This document shows, piece by piece, positions 8,195 to 16,109 of a stretch of 16,177 nt of DNA; within the stretch, counting starts at the first letter, position 1, and each line of letters starts with the position of its first letter. Below the pieces are notes generated by a model. It worked only from the letters and a program-made list of their open reading frames with translations, did not search any database and was not told where the DNA came from. Source of the stretch: Actinomycetes bacterium (GTDB lineage Bacteria; Actinomycetota; Acidimicrobiia; Acidimicrobiales; Palsa-688); NCBI GenBank assembly GCA_021815935.1, contig JAKAZH010000018.1, forward strand, positions 1-16,177. The letters run 5' to 3'. The translations under genes and the position numbers were made by a program.

Positions 8195-8234
8195 CGGATC
8201 GGAGTCCGGAGAGAAATCCGGATCGGAGTCCGGA
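8195..8234. repeat. Two perfect 16-bp direct repeats upstream of the mobilisation operon
   Basis: CGGATCGGAGTCCGGA occurs at 8195-8210 and again at 8219-8234, with a 24-bp period. An 8-bp palindrome (ATCCGGAT) spans the start of the second copy. The short motif AAATCCG also appears at 8214, 8250 and 8313, and an A-tract lies at 8238-8244. The block sits between 25 and 65 bp upstream of the first gene of the operon, where an operator, iterons or relaxosome-protein sites would be expected. The repeats are seen directly; the role is inference. Confidence 0.7.
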
Positions 8235-8737
8235 ACCAAAAAAATCCTTAAATCCGACCCGAACCCTTCCGCCGACAAAAACCGACCAGCTCAGCAGGCA
8301 CTTTCCGAGATCAAATCCGACCCTGCAACCCTGCCCGAGACGCCGCCGCGAGCGCCACCCGTCAGCCCGTTACACGTATCGCCGACCGGACGCCGGCCCC
8401 GCAGACGGCGATGCTCCTGCGTGTCGACGCGTTCAACTCAGACGCCTCCACCCAGAATTTTCCCTTCCTTCCCTACACCAGTACGCCAGGATCCGGCGCG
8501 CGTGAAGTCACCACGGCGAGCGCCGTCTAAGCGCCATGCGATCCCTCTGCCGCAAAGGTGCAGTCTTTCCGGCCAGGGGCCGGACAGGCGTCGGAAGGCA
8601 ACGACGACAGGCACGCGATTCACCTAACACCGTCTCGGTTGTCATGGACGGTGACAGCCGAAGCGAACGTGAGGTCTCCGCCTGCCCGCTTGCAGGGTCA
8701 AGCAGACCCGCTCGACCCTGCTGGAAGCGCCGACGCA

Positions 8738-8847
8738 GGACCGGGGCGGGATTGTCAAGGGACGGCCGGAGGCCGAGCGAGAACCGTAGCGCAGGCGCAG
8801 CCGAAGCGAAGGCTCGCAGCGCGCCCTTTACAAACCCGGGGCGGTCC
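8738..8847. repeat. Imperfect 24-bp inverted repeat enclosing a GC-rich stem-loop core
   Basis: The left arm 8738-8761 begins GGACCG and ends in GGGATTGTCAAGGG. The right arm 8824-8847 is its reverse complement at 19 of 24 positions (ending CCCTTTACAAACCC read on the plus strand, then ...CGGTCC). The 62-bp centre can fold further: GGCC-GGA-GGCC at 8764-8774 and AGCC-GAAGCGAA-GGCT near 8799-8814. The whole could form a cruciform or a branched RNA. Confidence 0.6.
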
Positions 8848-9030
8848 GCAAAAACCAGCCTGCGCCGCGCCAGCACCCCGGCGGTCACCCAGACCGCCGC
8901 CCGGCCCGGGGGGCGGGGCGCCGTCGTCGTCTTCCGACAGGAAGCGCAAATGTGTGGAAGCTTTGGCATGGCCCGTGCAGCCGTCGTGACGAGACGGGGA
9001 TTGACCGCTCGATAACCCAAGTGAGACTCC

Positions 9031-9059
9031 CCCTCGATACCCGCAGATCGGGTAGAGGG
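9031..9059. repeat. Hairpin with 11-bp stem
   Basis: CCCTC (9031-9035) pairs with GAGGG (9055-9059), and TACCCG (9038-9043) pairs with CGGGTA (9049-9054) around a CAGAT loop, with a GA bulge on the left side. No T-tract follows on either strand, so it does not look like an intrinsic terminator. Confidence 0.6.
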
Positions 9060-9361
9060 TCGACGAGGGCGCTGCCGGGACCGGCGCCCCATTTCTCCCC
9101 TCCCTGATGCTGAGCGTCGCCCGTCGTGTGTGGCCCGGCCCGTCGTCGCGGCGACCGGCCTTGGGGGCTGCGGTCGCCGGCATCGACGTGTATACCCTGG
9201 GCACACCGAGAAGGTTGGGCATGTGTAAGGCGTGACCGGAAGGTGGTCGGGGACAGAGTGGACGAGCTGCTGGTCGGGGTGAACGATTCGCCGCCGAGAC
9301 GAGTTTCGCCGGCGGTCACATGGACTGCCGGCAGCTCCGCCTCCTACAAACTGGACCCGCT

Positions 9362-9388
9362 CTTTGCGCAAAGGTAGCGCGAGCTACC
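9362..9388. repeat. Two abutting palindromes (CTTTGCGCAAAG and GGTAGC-GCGA-GCTACC)
   Basis: A perfect 12-bp palindrome at 9362-9373 shares its last base with a 6-bp stem, 4-base loop hairpin at 9373-9388. They lie about 120 bp upstream of the DUF2510 gene start. Such pairs can be operators or processing/recombination sites; no function is shown. Confidence 0.5.
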
Positions 9389-9508
9389 CAGCGCGCAACC
9401 CGACTCCAAAACGCCTTCGCGTGCTACCAAGGAGGCGACAGGCTGATACACTCGGCTCGGCGAGCGGGCCGTGATCGGCCGCGAGGAAGGGAAGCGAGGG
9501 AGGCGACA

Positions 9509-9901
9509 GTGCACCCAGCGGGCTGGTATCCGAGTCCGACCGAAACGAACCTTCTGCGCTACTGGAACGGCGCCGCTTGGACGTCCTACACCCAGCCGCG
9601 AGCTGGGAATCCCGGCGGCCCGGTCTACCCGCCCGGCTCCTACCCCCAGCCGGTGCAGGCGGTAGCAGCGAAAAGCCCGGCGGTGTCGGTCCTCGTGTCA
9701 CTATTCATCCCCGGCGTCGGATCCATGATCAACGGCAACGTCGGCACCGGCATAGCGATACTCGCCCTGTGGCTGATCAGCTTCCCGCTCATGTTCTTCG
9801 TCGTCGGGTTCGTCACCGTGAGCGTCGCGTTCGTCTGGGGTCTCATCGACGCCTACCAAAGCGCGCAACGCTGGAACGCCCGTCACGGGATCATCTCGTA
9901 G
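9509..9901 (+). CDS. DUF2510 domain membrane protein with TM2-like segment
   Basis: The 130-residue protein starts at GTG 9509, preceded by GGAGG at the right spacing; an upstream ATG in the same frame (9320) would add 63 basic residues unlike the family. Residues 1-27 (HPAGWYPSP ... LRYWNGAAWTSYT) are a typical DUF2510 motif found at the N-terminus of many actinobacterial membrane proteins. A Pro/Gly linker follows, and from about 55 to 117 there are two hydrophobic stretches (VSVLVSLFIPGVGSMING; GIAILALWLISFPLMFFVVGF with VSVAFVWGLIDAYQSA), with a PGVGSMINGNVGTGI turn like TM2-domain proteins. It is probably an inner-membrane protein with the DUF2510 part exposed. Its function is unknown. 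It converges on the membrane regulator gene, ending 87 bp from it; a weak hairpin (CGTCT-AGG-AGACG, 9943-9955) lies between them. Confidence 0.8.
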   Translation: MHPAGWYPSPTETNLLRYWNGAAWTSYTQPRAGNPGGPVYPPGSYPQPVQAVAAKSPAVSVLVSLFIPGVGSMINGNVGTGIAILALWLISFPLMFFVVGFVTVSVAFVWGLIDAYQSAQRWNARHGIIS

Positions 9902-9988
9902 CCGACACACACCACAACGACCACCATCCGACACAACGACACCGTCTAGGAGACGTTCGAGGCACCGCCGGCCCGACCCACGCGGGCG

Positions 9989-12502
9989 CTACATATGCGA
10001 ACGCAGCCGGCGGTAGTGATCCCCGAGACGAGCCGACGGGCTGTCACCGCAAACGCCGAGACGGGCCACGGTCTGGGTCCACGCAGCGTCGAGGCGACCG
10101 GGATCCCCCGCTGCCGAATCCAAGAACGCCATGGACAGCTCCTCGTCGCAGGGCCACACCAGGATCCCTTTCGACACCGCCCACAAAGCGAGTTCCCTGT
10201 CGTGCGCGTCCAGTGCGAGCTGGGCGAGGCGCACCGCGGCCTTCTGAATGCCATTCGACATGTCCGCAGACAGATTCAGATCGATATCAGCCCACCCGTA
10301 GGTACCCCTAGCTGTGTCCGAGAAAGGGGCGGCCCTCACCATCGACAACGCCGCCGCCAGACGACCCGCCACCGCTACGTTACTGTCGGGATCCGTTTCG
10401 TGATGCACACCATCCCGGCTTGCTTCGTTGGCTTTGGCTGGGTCGGCCAGCCGGCCGGAGGCAGTCAGGCGGGCGAACTCGACAGCGTCGGCATCGACGC
10501 CTAAAACCTCGTACCTTCCGCCCGCTTTGGACTCCGGGACCCGGGCGTCGCCTAGCGCGCGGCGTAGCTCGTTGATGTAACGTCGGACAGTGCCAGGGTC
10601 TAGATCTCGGGGCCGTCCCGCTCCGAGGCGGGAACGTAACTGCTCGGTGCTGAAACGCTGCCCGGGATGCAAAGCAAGAAACGCTAGAAGCTCTAGGACG
10701 CTCTGGCCGGGCGGCGCAACGCCCTCGGGCCAACCGACCACCCGCGGCGGCCCGAGAACCTCCACCCGCACCCTCCCCTCACCTACCGGCGGCGGCCCGT
10801 CCGGGACGACAACCAACACCCTGGCAGTCGCGAGCGCGGCTGGCGGATACGGCGGGTCGCCGGCCGGCGGGACCTCAACCGGGCTTCGGCTCGCACCGCC
10901 ATAGCAGTCTGACACCGCCAGCGAGACGGCACTGGACGGCGCGGCCGTGTCGGGCGCAACTACCGGGACCGGATACGGCTCTGCGCTCGGCGCGGTGTCG
11001 CTGCTGGTACCTAATGGCGATCTTGATGCCGGCTGGCCACCCGGTGGACCTTGCTCACGGTAGACGGGCCGGTCGACGCCGGCTTCTGGCCAGCCTCGAT
11101 GCGACTCCGACGGACCCGCATTACGAGCTTGGCGGCGACGACGGCCACCCGCGGCGGCAGCCGGCGATCCCCCAGGGGCAGCTAACAGAACCGCACGTCG
11201 ACGCCGGTCAAAGACGATCACGATCAGCGTCAGCACCCCGACAATGCTGACTAGGACCAGCTGTCCTGTCACACCGAGAGGCGCCGAACTGTTGTGCTTT
11301 GCCGACGTCGACACTATCGTCGGCACACCCGAGCTACCTCCGATGCCCGCACCCGCACTCCCCGACGCGGCAGCGTACGCAGGCGGGCTCAAAGGCGGGG
11401 GAGGTGGCACATAGGGGGAGCCGAAACTGAGCGAGAACACCGCGGAGCCGGCGACTTTGATCGACTGCGGGCTGCCCAGATAGTTATCCTCGGCCGTAAT
11501 GGTGCCCGGCGTGATCGTCACGGTCGCCGCCGACAGGTCGGCAGGCACCTGCCAGTAGTAGACACCACCGAAAATCCCAGACTGATTAGTCGACTCGTCG
11601 GCGCTGCCGCCCTTACCCGCGATCAAAGCAGGCATCGGCGTCCCGCCACCAGCGATCGTCAACGTAACCTGGTCGGCGGCGAGGGTCGAGAGGTACGTCA
11701 ACTGAAAACCAACCGGCAGCACAGATATCGGATGGGCCTGACTCGAAGCGTTCAACACCAGCCACGCCTCGCCCGGACCGGCCGGATAGTCACCGGGACC
11801 GCCCGGACCGAACCAGGTGAGAGCACCCGACGCGACCGTGACATCAGTTTTCGCTCCGGCAAGGTTTTCGGCCGGGTCCAGTGTAGCCATCGTGATCGTG
11901 TCACCTAACGGATCGCTAGCCTCCCAGGAACTCGCCGCCCTGTATAACACCACCGGCGACAATCCCACCCGGGCACCGGCGCTAAAGGAAAACGTCTGGG
12001 TGAACCCCTGCGCCGACACCTGCAACTCCACGCTCGTGGCACCCGACGGAATCGACGCCAGATAAAACGCCGGACCGCCGCCATGTTGGTGCGATGCCGG
12101 CAAAGCCTCCTCCGCCCCGTCGACAATAAGCAAGGCGGACGGCGCCGGCGGGCTCGCAGCGCTAATGCTTGAGCCTACAGACGCGTCGAGGCCTTGCAAC
12201 CCGAACACCAACAACTCCTGGCCGATCGACGCCCGTAGAGTCGAAGCCCCGTAGCCGACCTGCGAAGCGAAACGGTAACCCGTCACCGAAGCAGCGAAAC
12301 CGTCCCCATTGAGACGGCCATCGCCGGGGACATGCAACGAAAGTCCCGGTACAGGAACCGCCTCGACAACCCCAGCCGCCACGACCGACGATGCCCCCGC
12401 CGGCGGCACCGACCCGGCGAAGGCCAACCACCCCACGCCTGACAAGAATCCCACAACAAGGCGAACCCAGCGACGCCTACACGAAGGCGACCGAGCGGGC
12501 AT
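9989..12502 (-). CDS. Membrane-spanning SARP/BTAD-type regulator with large extracellular domain
   Basis: The 837-residue protein has three parts. Residues 1-38 look like a signal peptide (RRRW, hydrophobic core [16 protein letters not shown], then PPAGASS). Residues 39-365 are a strand-rich, Gly/Ser/Pro-rich region with no recognised family, ending in a proline run ([12 protein letters not shown]). One membrane helix follows at about 411-431, with basic FDRRRR just after it, so the rest should be cytoplasmic. After a long disordered linker, residues 577-670 are an OmpR-like winged helix of the SARP kind ([13 protein letters not shown] ... [12 protein letters not shown] ... [15 protein letters not shown]), and about 673-837 is a bacterial transcriptional activator domain. 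The arrangement suggests an outside sensor coupled to DNA binding or to BTAD-mediated protein contacts inside. No clear ribosome binding site precedes ATG 12502. It is divergent from the Clp-N gene. Confidence 0.85.
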   Translation of the reverse strand: MPARSPSCRRRWVRLVVGFLSGVGWLAFAGSVPPAGASSVVAAGVVEAVPVPGLSLHVPGDGRLNGDGFAASVTGYRFASQVGYGASTLRASIGQELLVFGLQGLDASVGSSISAASPPAPSALLIVDGAEEALPASHQHGGGPAFYLASIPSGATSVELQVSAQGFTQTFSFSAGARVGLSPVVLYRAASSWEASDPLGDTITMATLDPAENLAGAKTDVTVASGALTWFGPGGPGDYPAGPGEAWLVLNASSQAHPISVLPVGFQLTYLSTLAADQVTLTIAGGGTPMPALIAGKGGSADESTNQSGIFGGVYYWQVPADLSAATVTITPGTITAEDNYLGSPQSIKVAGSAVFSLSFGSPYVPPPPPLSPPAYAAASGSAGAGIGGSSGVPTIVSTSAKHNSSAPLGVTGQLVLVSIVGVLTLIVIVFDRRRRAVLLAAPGGSPAAAAGGRRRRQARNAGPSESHRGWPEAGVDRPVYREQGPPGGQPASRSPLGTSSDTAPSAEPYPVPVVAPDTAAPSSAVSLAVSDCYGGASRSPVEVPPAGDPPYPPAALATARVLVVVPDGPPPVGEGRVRVEVLGPPRVVGWPEGVAPPGQSVLELLAFLALHPGQRFSTEQLRSRLGAGRPRDLDPGTVRRYINELRRALGDARVPESKAGGRYEVLGVDADAVEFARLTASGRLADPAKANEASRDGVHHETDPDSNVAVAGRLAAALSMVRAAPFSDTARGTYGWADIDLNLSADMSNGIQKAAVRLAQLALDAHDRELALWAVSKGILVWPCDEELSMAFLDSAAGDPGRLDAAWTQTVARLGVCGDSPSARLGDHYRRLRSHM

Positions 12503-12692
12503 AGCTACAAGGATGCCACTAACGCTGCCACCTCGTCAGCGACTGCGAAGCACTGTGGGCATCGCCCTCGCTAGCCAACCGAACGTCGATTGGCTGGCGG
12601 CGTCGCGGCGACCCGCAAGTACAGCGGAACCTTATTGCGGCGACTTTTGGGCGAGCGTCGGCAGCGACCGCCAACGGGGTGCTGGCGGCGCG
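12503..12692. promoter_or_regulatory. Divergent intergenic region with an inverted repeat
   Basis: This 190-bp gap separates the membrane regulator from the Clp-N gene and must hold both promoters if they are separate. AGCCAA (12573-12578) and TTGGCT (12590-12595) form an inverted repeat around an 11-base centre, a plausible operator shape. I see no convincing -35/-10 pair on either strand. Confidence 0.35.
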
Positions 12693-13412
12693 ATGCTGGT
12701 GGACGTGTTCGAAAGGTTCACTGACCGTGCCCGGCGGGTGTTGGTGCTCGCCCAGGAAGAAGCAAGGCTGCTCGGCCACGGCTATATAGGCACCGAGCAC
12801 ATTCTGCTCGGACTTCTCCACGACGGCCACGACGTCGCGGCCAGGGCACTAGGTTCGCTCGGGATCGAAATGGACAACGCCCGAAGGGAGGTGCTGAAGA
12901 TCCTCGGGCCGCAGGTCCGGCCCGGCGCTAGAGCCGGCTCACCGCCGTTCACGCCGCGAGCGAAAAAAGTGCTCGAGCTGTCGCTGCGAGAAGCGCTCCA
13001 ACTCGGCCACAACTACATCAGTACTGAGCATTTCCTTCTCGGGCTGCTACGCGAAGGCGAAGGCGTCGCCGTACAAACACTGACCGCGCTCGGCGTCGAC
13101 TTGGCCGACGTCCGCCAGCGGGTTAAAGAGCTGCTCGCCGGCCGGCCGGAAGAGTCGCACAGCCACAGACCTGCGAGTTACGAACCGGCCGGCGCCGGCC
13201 CCCGCTGCCCTACGTGCCGGGCAGTGCTCGAAGGTAACGTCGCCTACAAGATCCTCCCCGTGAACGCGGCCGAGGGCCCCGGCGGCGCTACGGACCCTGG
13301 CGGCACTGAGACGATCGACGTGCTGTTCGTGTACTGCCAACTCTGCAAAGTTATGCTCGCCCACACCGCAGCCAAGGAGGTCGGATCCGACTCGCCGTCG
13401 CATGTTGAGTAG
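12693..13412 (+). CDS. Stand-alone double Clp N-domain protein with CxxC...CxxC tail
   Basis: The 239-residue protein is closely ClpC-like at its start: [35 protein letters not shown] (first repeat, about 6-70), then [39 protein letters not shown] (second repeat, split here at about 86-124 and on to 150). It lacks both AAA+ domains, so it cannot unfold substrates itself. The tail has CPTC at 172-175 and CQLC at 215-218, a likely zinc ribbon. In ClpC this N-domain binds adaptors, phosphoarginine or substrates, so a stand-alone copy could be an adaptor, a decoy or a stress sensor. ATG 12693 is used here; GTG 12705 would give [11 protein letters not shown], matching the usual ClpC start, and is an equally good choice. 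It is not a broken clpC: the tail is a distinct domain. Confidence 0.85.
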   Translation: MLVDVFERFTDRARRVLVLAQEEARLLGHGYIGTEHILLGLLHDGHDVAARALGSLGIEMDNARREVLKILGPQVRPGARAGSPPFTPRAKKVLELSLREALQLGHNYISTEHFLLGLLREGEGVAVQTLTALGVDLADVRQRVKELLAGRPEESHSHRPASYEPAGAGPRCPTCRAVLEGNVAYKILPVNAAEGPGGATDPGGTETIDVLFVYCQLCKVMLAHTAAKEVGSDSPSHVE

Positions 13413-13717
13413 GCTAAGAGTGCCTCGCGAGTCGGCGCCGCTCGCGCCAGCAACAACCTCACTCGTGACATAGAACGACGACCCATTCGGAGCGATGGCC
13501 ACCCCGACCACGGACCGGTCGAGCGCTACCGCGCCCACAAATCCAGACTTGGCGAAATGGCTCTCAAACGCAACGCCAAGGCCGATTACGACCAGCACAC
13601 CCGACTGCTCGAGCTCACGAACACATATCGACCATCAGGCGAGGTGGCCGCTTCGATCGAATTTATCGCCCCGAGCATTTCGGGCTCCGTTCCTTCTGCC
13701 GGTGGCTTAAACTTGGG
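13413..13717 (-). pseudogene. Remnant of a beta-propeller (YncE/lactonase-like) gene
   Basis: Two minus-strand frames carry propeller-blade sequence: one with NSIEAATSPDGRYVFVSS (near 13665-13610), the next with GVLVVIGLGVAFESH and VVGVAIAPNGSSFYVTSE ... GTLSLLN (about 13600-13415). SPDG-x-x-x-[YF]V-x-x blades are typical of seven-bladed YncE-like repeats. The two halves join by a -1 shift near 13605. There is no start or end: the 5' side runs into the ZTP riboswitch and the 3' side into the Clp-N gene. It is probably an internal piece of a lost secreted propeller protein. Nothing else is seen in this 305-bp gap. Confidence 0.55.
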
Positions 13718-13812
13718 TCCGGTCGTTACTGGCGTGTCAGGGTGGGTCAACCACCGGGGAGCGACCGCCCCCACGAGTATTCCTGTGGGGTGTAGGCCGG
13801 ACGCCTGGGCGA
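13718..13812 (+). ncRNA. ZTP (pfl) riboswitch
   Basis: The sequence matches the ZTP/ZMP riboswitch: a 5' part with GTTACTGGCG and GGGTGGG, then ACCACCGGGGAGCGACCG at 13750-13767, a variable hairpin (CCCCCACGAG ... TGTGGGG), and the conserved 3' element GCCGGACGCCTGGGC at 13796-13810. This RNA senses the purine intermediates ZMP/ZTP, which build up when 10-formyl-tetrahydrofolate is short, and commonly controls one-carbon genes such as glyA. Here it ends about 30 bases before the glyA start and overlaps nothing essential. GAGGAG at 13829-13834 is the ribosome binding site; no classic terminator is evident, so control at translation is likely. The identification rests on motif recall, not a covariance search. 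Confidence 0.9.
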
Positions 13813-13842
13813 CCCTTCGAGTAAAGCGAGGAGACCCCGCCC

Positions 13843-15079
13843 ATGTCCGCCAGCGATGAGACCACCGCCTACCAGGCCGGCCTGCGGGTGATCGGGGCCG
13901 CCGAGCCCGACGTGGCCCGGCTCATCGGCGAGGAGCTGGACGCTCAGCGCCGGCAGCTGAAGCTGATCGCGTCGGAGAACTACGCCAGCCCCGCCGTGCT
14001 GCTGGCCATGGGGAACTGGCTGTCGGACAAGTACGCCGAGGGGGTGCCCGGGCGGCGAATGTACGCGGGCTGCGAGGTGGTGGACAAGGTCGAGACGCTG
14101 GCGTCCGAGCACGCCAAGGCCCTCTTCGGGGCCGAGCACGCCTACGTGCAGCCCCACTCCGGCATCGACGCCAACCTGGTCGATCGACCAGGCCAGCTAC
14201 GGGGTCGACCCGGTGAGCGGCCTGCTCGATTACGACCAGGTGGCAAAGCGGGCAAGGGAGTTCCGCCCGCTGATCCTGGTGGCCGGCTACTCGGCCTACC
14301 CGAGGCGCGTCGACTTCGCCCGCATGGCCGAGATCGCCGCCGAGGTGGGGGCGACGTTCATGGTGGACATGGCCCATTTCGCGGGGCTGGTGGCCGGGAA
14401 GGTCCTGACCGGCGACTACGACCCGGTGCCCCACGCTGACGTCGTTACGACCACCACGCACAAGTCGCTGCGCGGGCCACGAGGTGGCATCGTCTTGTCC
14501 ACCGCTGATTACCGCCAGCAGGTGGAGCGGGGCTGTCCGATGGTGCTCGGGGGACCCCTGTCGCACATTATGGCGGCCAAGGCGGTGGCCCTGGCCGAGG
14601 CCCGCCAGGCCTCCTTCCGGGACTATGCCCGGGCGATCGTTGACAACGCCCAATCCCTGGCCGAGGGACTGCTGCGCCGGGGAGCGCGCCTTTTGACCGG
14701 CGGCACCGACAACCACCTGGTGGTCATCGACGTCGCTGCCTCCTACGGCCTGACCGGCCGGCAGGCCGAATCCGCGCTGCTCGACGCCGGTGTCGTGACC
14801 AACCGCAACGCTATCCCGGTCGATCCTAACGGCGCCTGGTACACCTCGGGCATCCGCCTCGGGACACCAGCGTTGACCACGCTCGGGCTGCGGGCCGGCG
14901 AGATGGACGAGGTCGCCGACATAATCCACACCACGCGGGCCACCACCGTGCCAGCCGCTGCCCGCTCGGGGCTCTCCCAGGACCGATACGTCCTCGACTC
15001 ATCCATGGCTGACGCAGGACGGCGCCGCTGCGCCGAGCTGATCTACCGCTTCGCGCTCTACCCGCAGATCCAACTGTAG
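13843..15079 (+). pseudogene. glyA: Serine hydroxymethyltransferase with internal deletion and frameshift
   Basis: Serine hydroxymethyltransferase interconverts serine and glycine with tetrahydrofolate and feeds one-carbon metabolism. The N-terminal part (13843 to about 14181) is normal: [45 protein letters not shown]. The sequence then jumps to another frame at about 14186 with [18 protein letters not shown], and the rest is intact to 15079, including [13 protein letters not shown], the PLP-lysine block [27 protein letters not shown] and [12 protein letters not shown]. Compared with actinobacterial homologues roughly 65-70 residues are missing, including the LDAGGHLTHG segment near the active site. 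The change is both a deletion and a +1 frame shift, so no full enzyme can be made. The junction lies within CCTGGTCGATCGACCAGG (14175-14192), a perfect palindrome. ZTP riboswitch and ribosome binding site are intact. An assembly artefact is possible. Confidence 0.9.
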
Positions 15080-15247
15080 AGTCACCGGGTCTTGCGCCGT
15101 GATCTGGCGGCGTCGGACGACATCGCACCTGTCGCTGGCGTCATTTGGAGGAAACCCAGCCTCGCCTTTGACTTTCGATGGGAACTGACGAGCGACAGCG
15201 CGCGGGTCCCCGCCGAACGTCGGAGAGATCCTCGCCGGTCGCCGTCG

Positions 15248-15285
15248 TTGGAGCGAGGCACTTAAAACCAGTACGGTTCGTCTCT
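15248..15285 (+). promoter_or_regulatory. Possible promoter for the methyltransferase gene
   Basis: TTGGAG (15248-15253) and TACGGT (15272-15277) are spaced by 18 bases, and the GTG start at 15286 is eight bases after the -10. No ribosome binding site precedes the GTG, so a leaderless transcript beginning at or near the start codon would fit. Hexamer matches are partial. Confidence 0.35.
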
Positions 15286-15942
15286 GTGAATCAGCGGCCC
15301 GACTCGCGCGCCACTAGATCCGCTTACGACTCTGTCGCCGCCGACTACGCCCGGCTGCTTCCCGATCTCGGAGCGGAAACCAGCCTGGACCGGGCCATGT
15401 TGGCTGCATTTGCGGACCTGGTTGCTAATGCTCGTCTTGGACCAGTCGCCGACCTCGGCTGTGGCACTGGCCGTATAACCGCCCACCTGCACTCAATGGG
15501 AGTCGACATTTTCGGCATCGACTTGTCCCAGGGTATGGTCGACGTCGCCCGACGAACGCATCCAAGTCTAAGGTTTGTCGTTGGCTCGATCACCGCCGTG
15601 GGCCTGGCGGACGGAGTCCTTGGAGGCGTTCTGGCCTGGTACTCGACAATCCACACCTCGCCGAAGGAGCTTCCCGGAGTGTTCGACGAGTTCTACCGCG
15701 TGTTGGCCCCAGGCGGATACCTGCTGGTCGGTTTCCATGTGGGTGACGAAGATCAGCCTCGGACCGTGACGGCGTATCGTGACGGTTTCTCGGTCCTCGC
15801 CTACGACGCGACGCCCGAGCGGGTTGCCGAACTCGCAGTCGAGGCGGGCCTGGCGGTCCACGCGCAGCTCGTACGGGAACCGCAGGCAGGCGAGAAACGA
15901 CGACAGGCCAGTCTCATCGCCACCAGACCGTCCGTTCTCTGA
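15286..15942 (+). CDS. Class I SAM-dependent methyltransferase
   Basis: A 218-residue protein of the Methyltransf_11/25 type. It opens like many small actinobacterial family members (RSAYDSVAADYARLL at 11-25), has SAM-binding motif I VADLGCGTGRITAHL at 54-68, the acidic motif-II strand IFGIDLS at 75-81, and RVLAPGGYLLVGFHVG at 138-153. It transfers methyl from SAM to an unidentified small molecule or other substrate. GTG 15286 is chosen because the family begins just before the YDSVA motif and the frame from ATG 15178 adds 36 basic residues with no counterpart; the possible promoter just upstream agrees. The gene is alone, with about 205 bp before it and a divergent-looking gap after it. No break is seen. 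Confidence 0.85.
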   Translation: MNQRPDSRATRSAYDSVAADYARLLPDLGAETSLDRAMLAAFADLVANARLGPVADLGCGTGRITAHLHSMGVDIFGIDLSQGMVDVARRTHPSLRFVVGSITAVGLADGVLGGVLAWYSTIHTSPKELPGVFDEFYRVLAPGGYLLVGFHVGDEDQPRTVTAYRDGFSVLAYDATPERVAELAVEAGLAVHAQLVREPQAGEKRRQASLIATRPSVL

Positions 15943-16074
15943 GCAGCGTCTCCCCCGAACCGTGCGATGCTTAAGCGGACCGCAGCTGGGCGGGTGTCGG
16001 ACTGGTGGCTGGTTACCGACGTCGTTTCTAACGGACCTCTCGTGGGACGCAGGGGACGACGTCATCCGCCTCCC

Positions 16075-16109
16075 GTGACATGTGTACGGCTGGGGCTACG
16101 CTCCTAGGG
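16075..16109 (+). promoter_or_regulatory. Possible promoter before the P-loop gene
   Basis: GTGACA (16075-16080) and TACGCT (16097-16102) are separated by 16 bases; transcription would begin near 16109, at the ATG at 16110. That suggests a leaderless message. Sequence-only call. Confidence 0.35.

Larger units (their letters stand above)
8279..9508. other. Gene-poor, strongly structured intergenic region
   Basis: About 1.2 kb without a convincing gene: long frames exist on both strands, but their translations are Arg/Pro/Ser-rich and match no family I know. The stretch from 8568 to 9388 is full of inverted repeats: 8568-8582 (CCGGCC/GGCCGG), 8692-8721 (GCAGGGTC/GACCCTGC), an imperfect 24-bp pair at 8738-8761 and 8824-8847, 8880-8898 (GGCGGTC/GACCGCC), 8931-8944 (CTTCC/GGAAG), 9031-9059, and two abutting palindromes at 9362-9388. 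It lies upstream of the relaxase operon, where an origin of transfer would be sought. A replication origin or a structured RNA are alternatives. A weak promoter-like TACACT at 9447-9452 precedes the DUF2510 gene. Confidence 0.6.

Noticed and set aside
8508..9371. 287-residue open frame on the minus strand, with overlapping long frames on the plus strand
   Set aside because: Translations are Arg/Pro/Ser-rich without recognisable motifs, several frames are open at once, and the DNA is full of hairpins; GC-driven open frames are the simpler reading.
9902..9988. Bidirectional terminator between converging genes (CGTCT-AGG-AGACG at 9943-9955)
   Set aside because: The stem is only five base pairs and no T-tract follows on either strand.
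13922..14929. 335-residue minus-strand frame across glyA
   Set aside because: Antisense of the clearly recognisable serine hydroxymethyltransferase; no domain in its translation.
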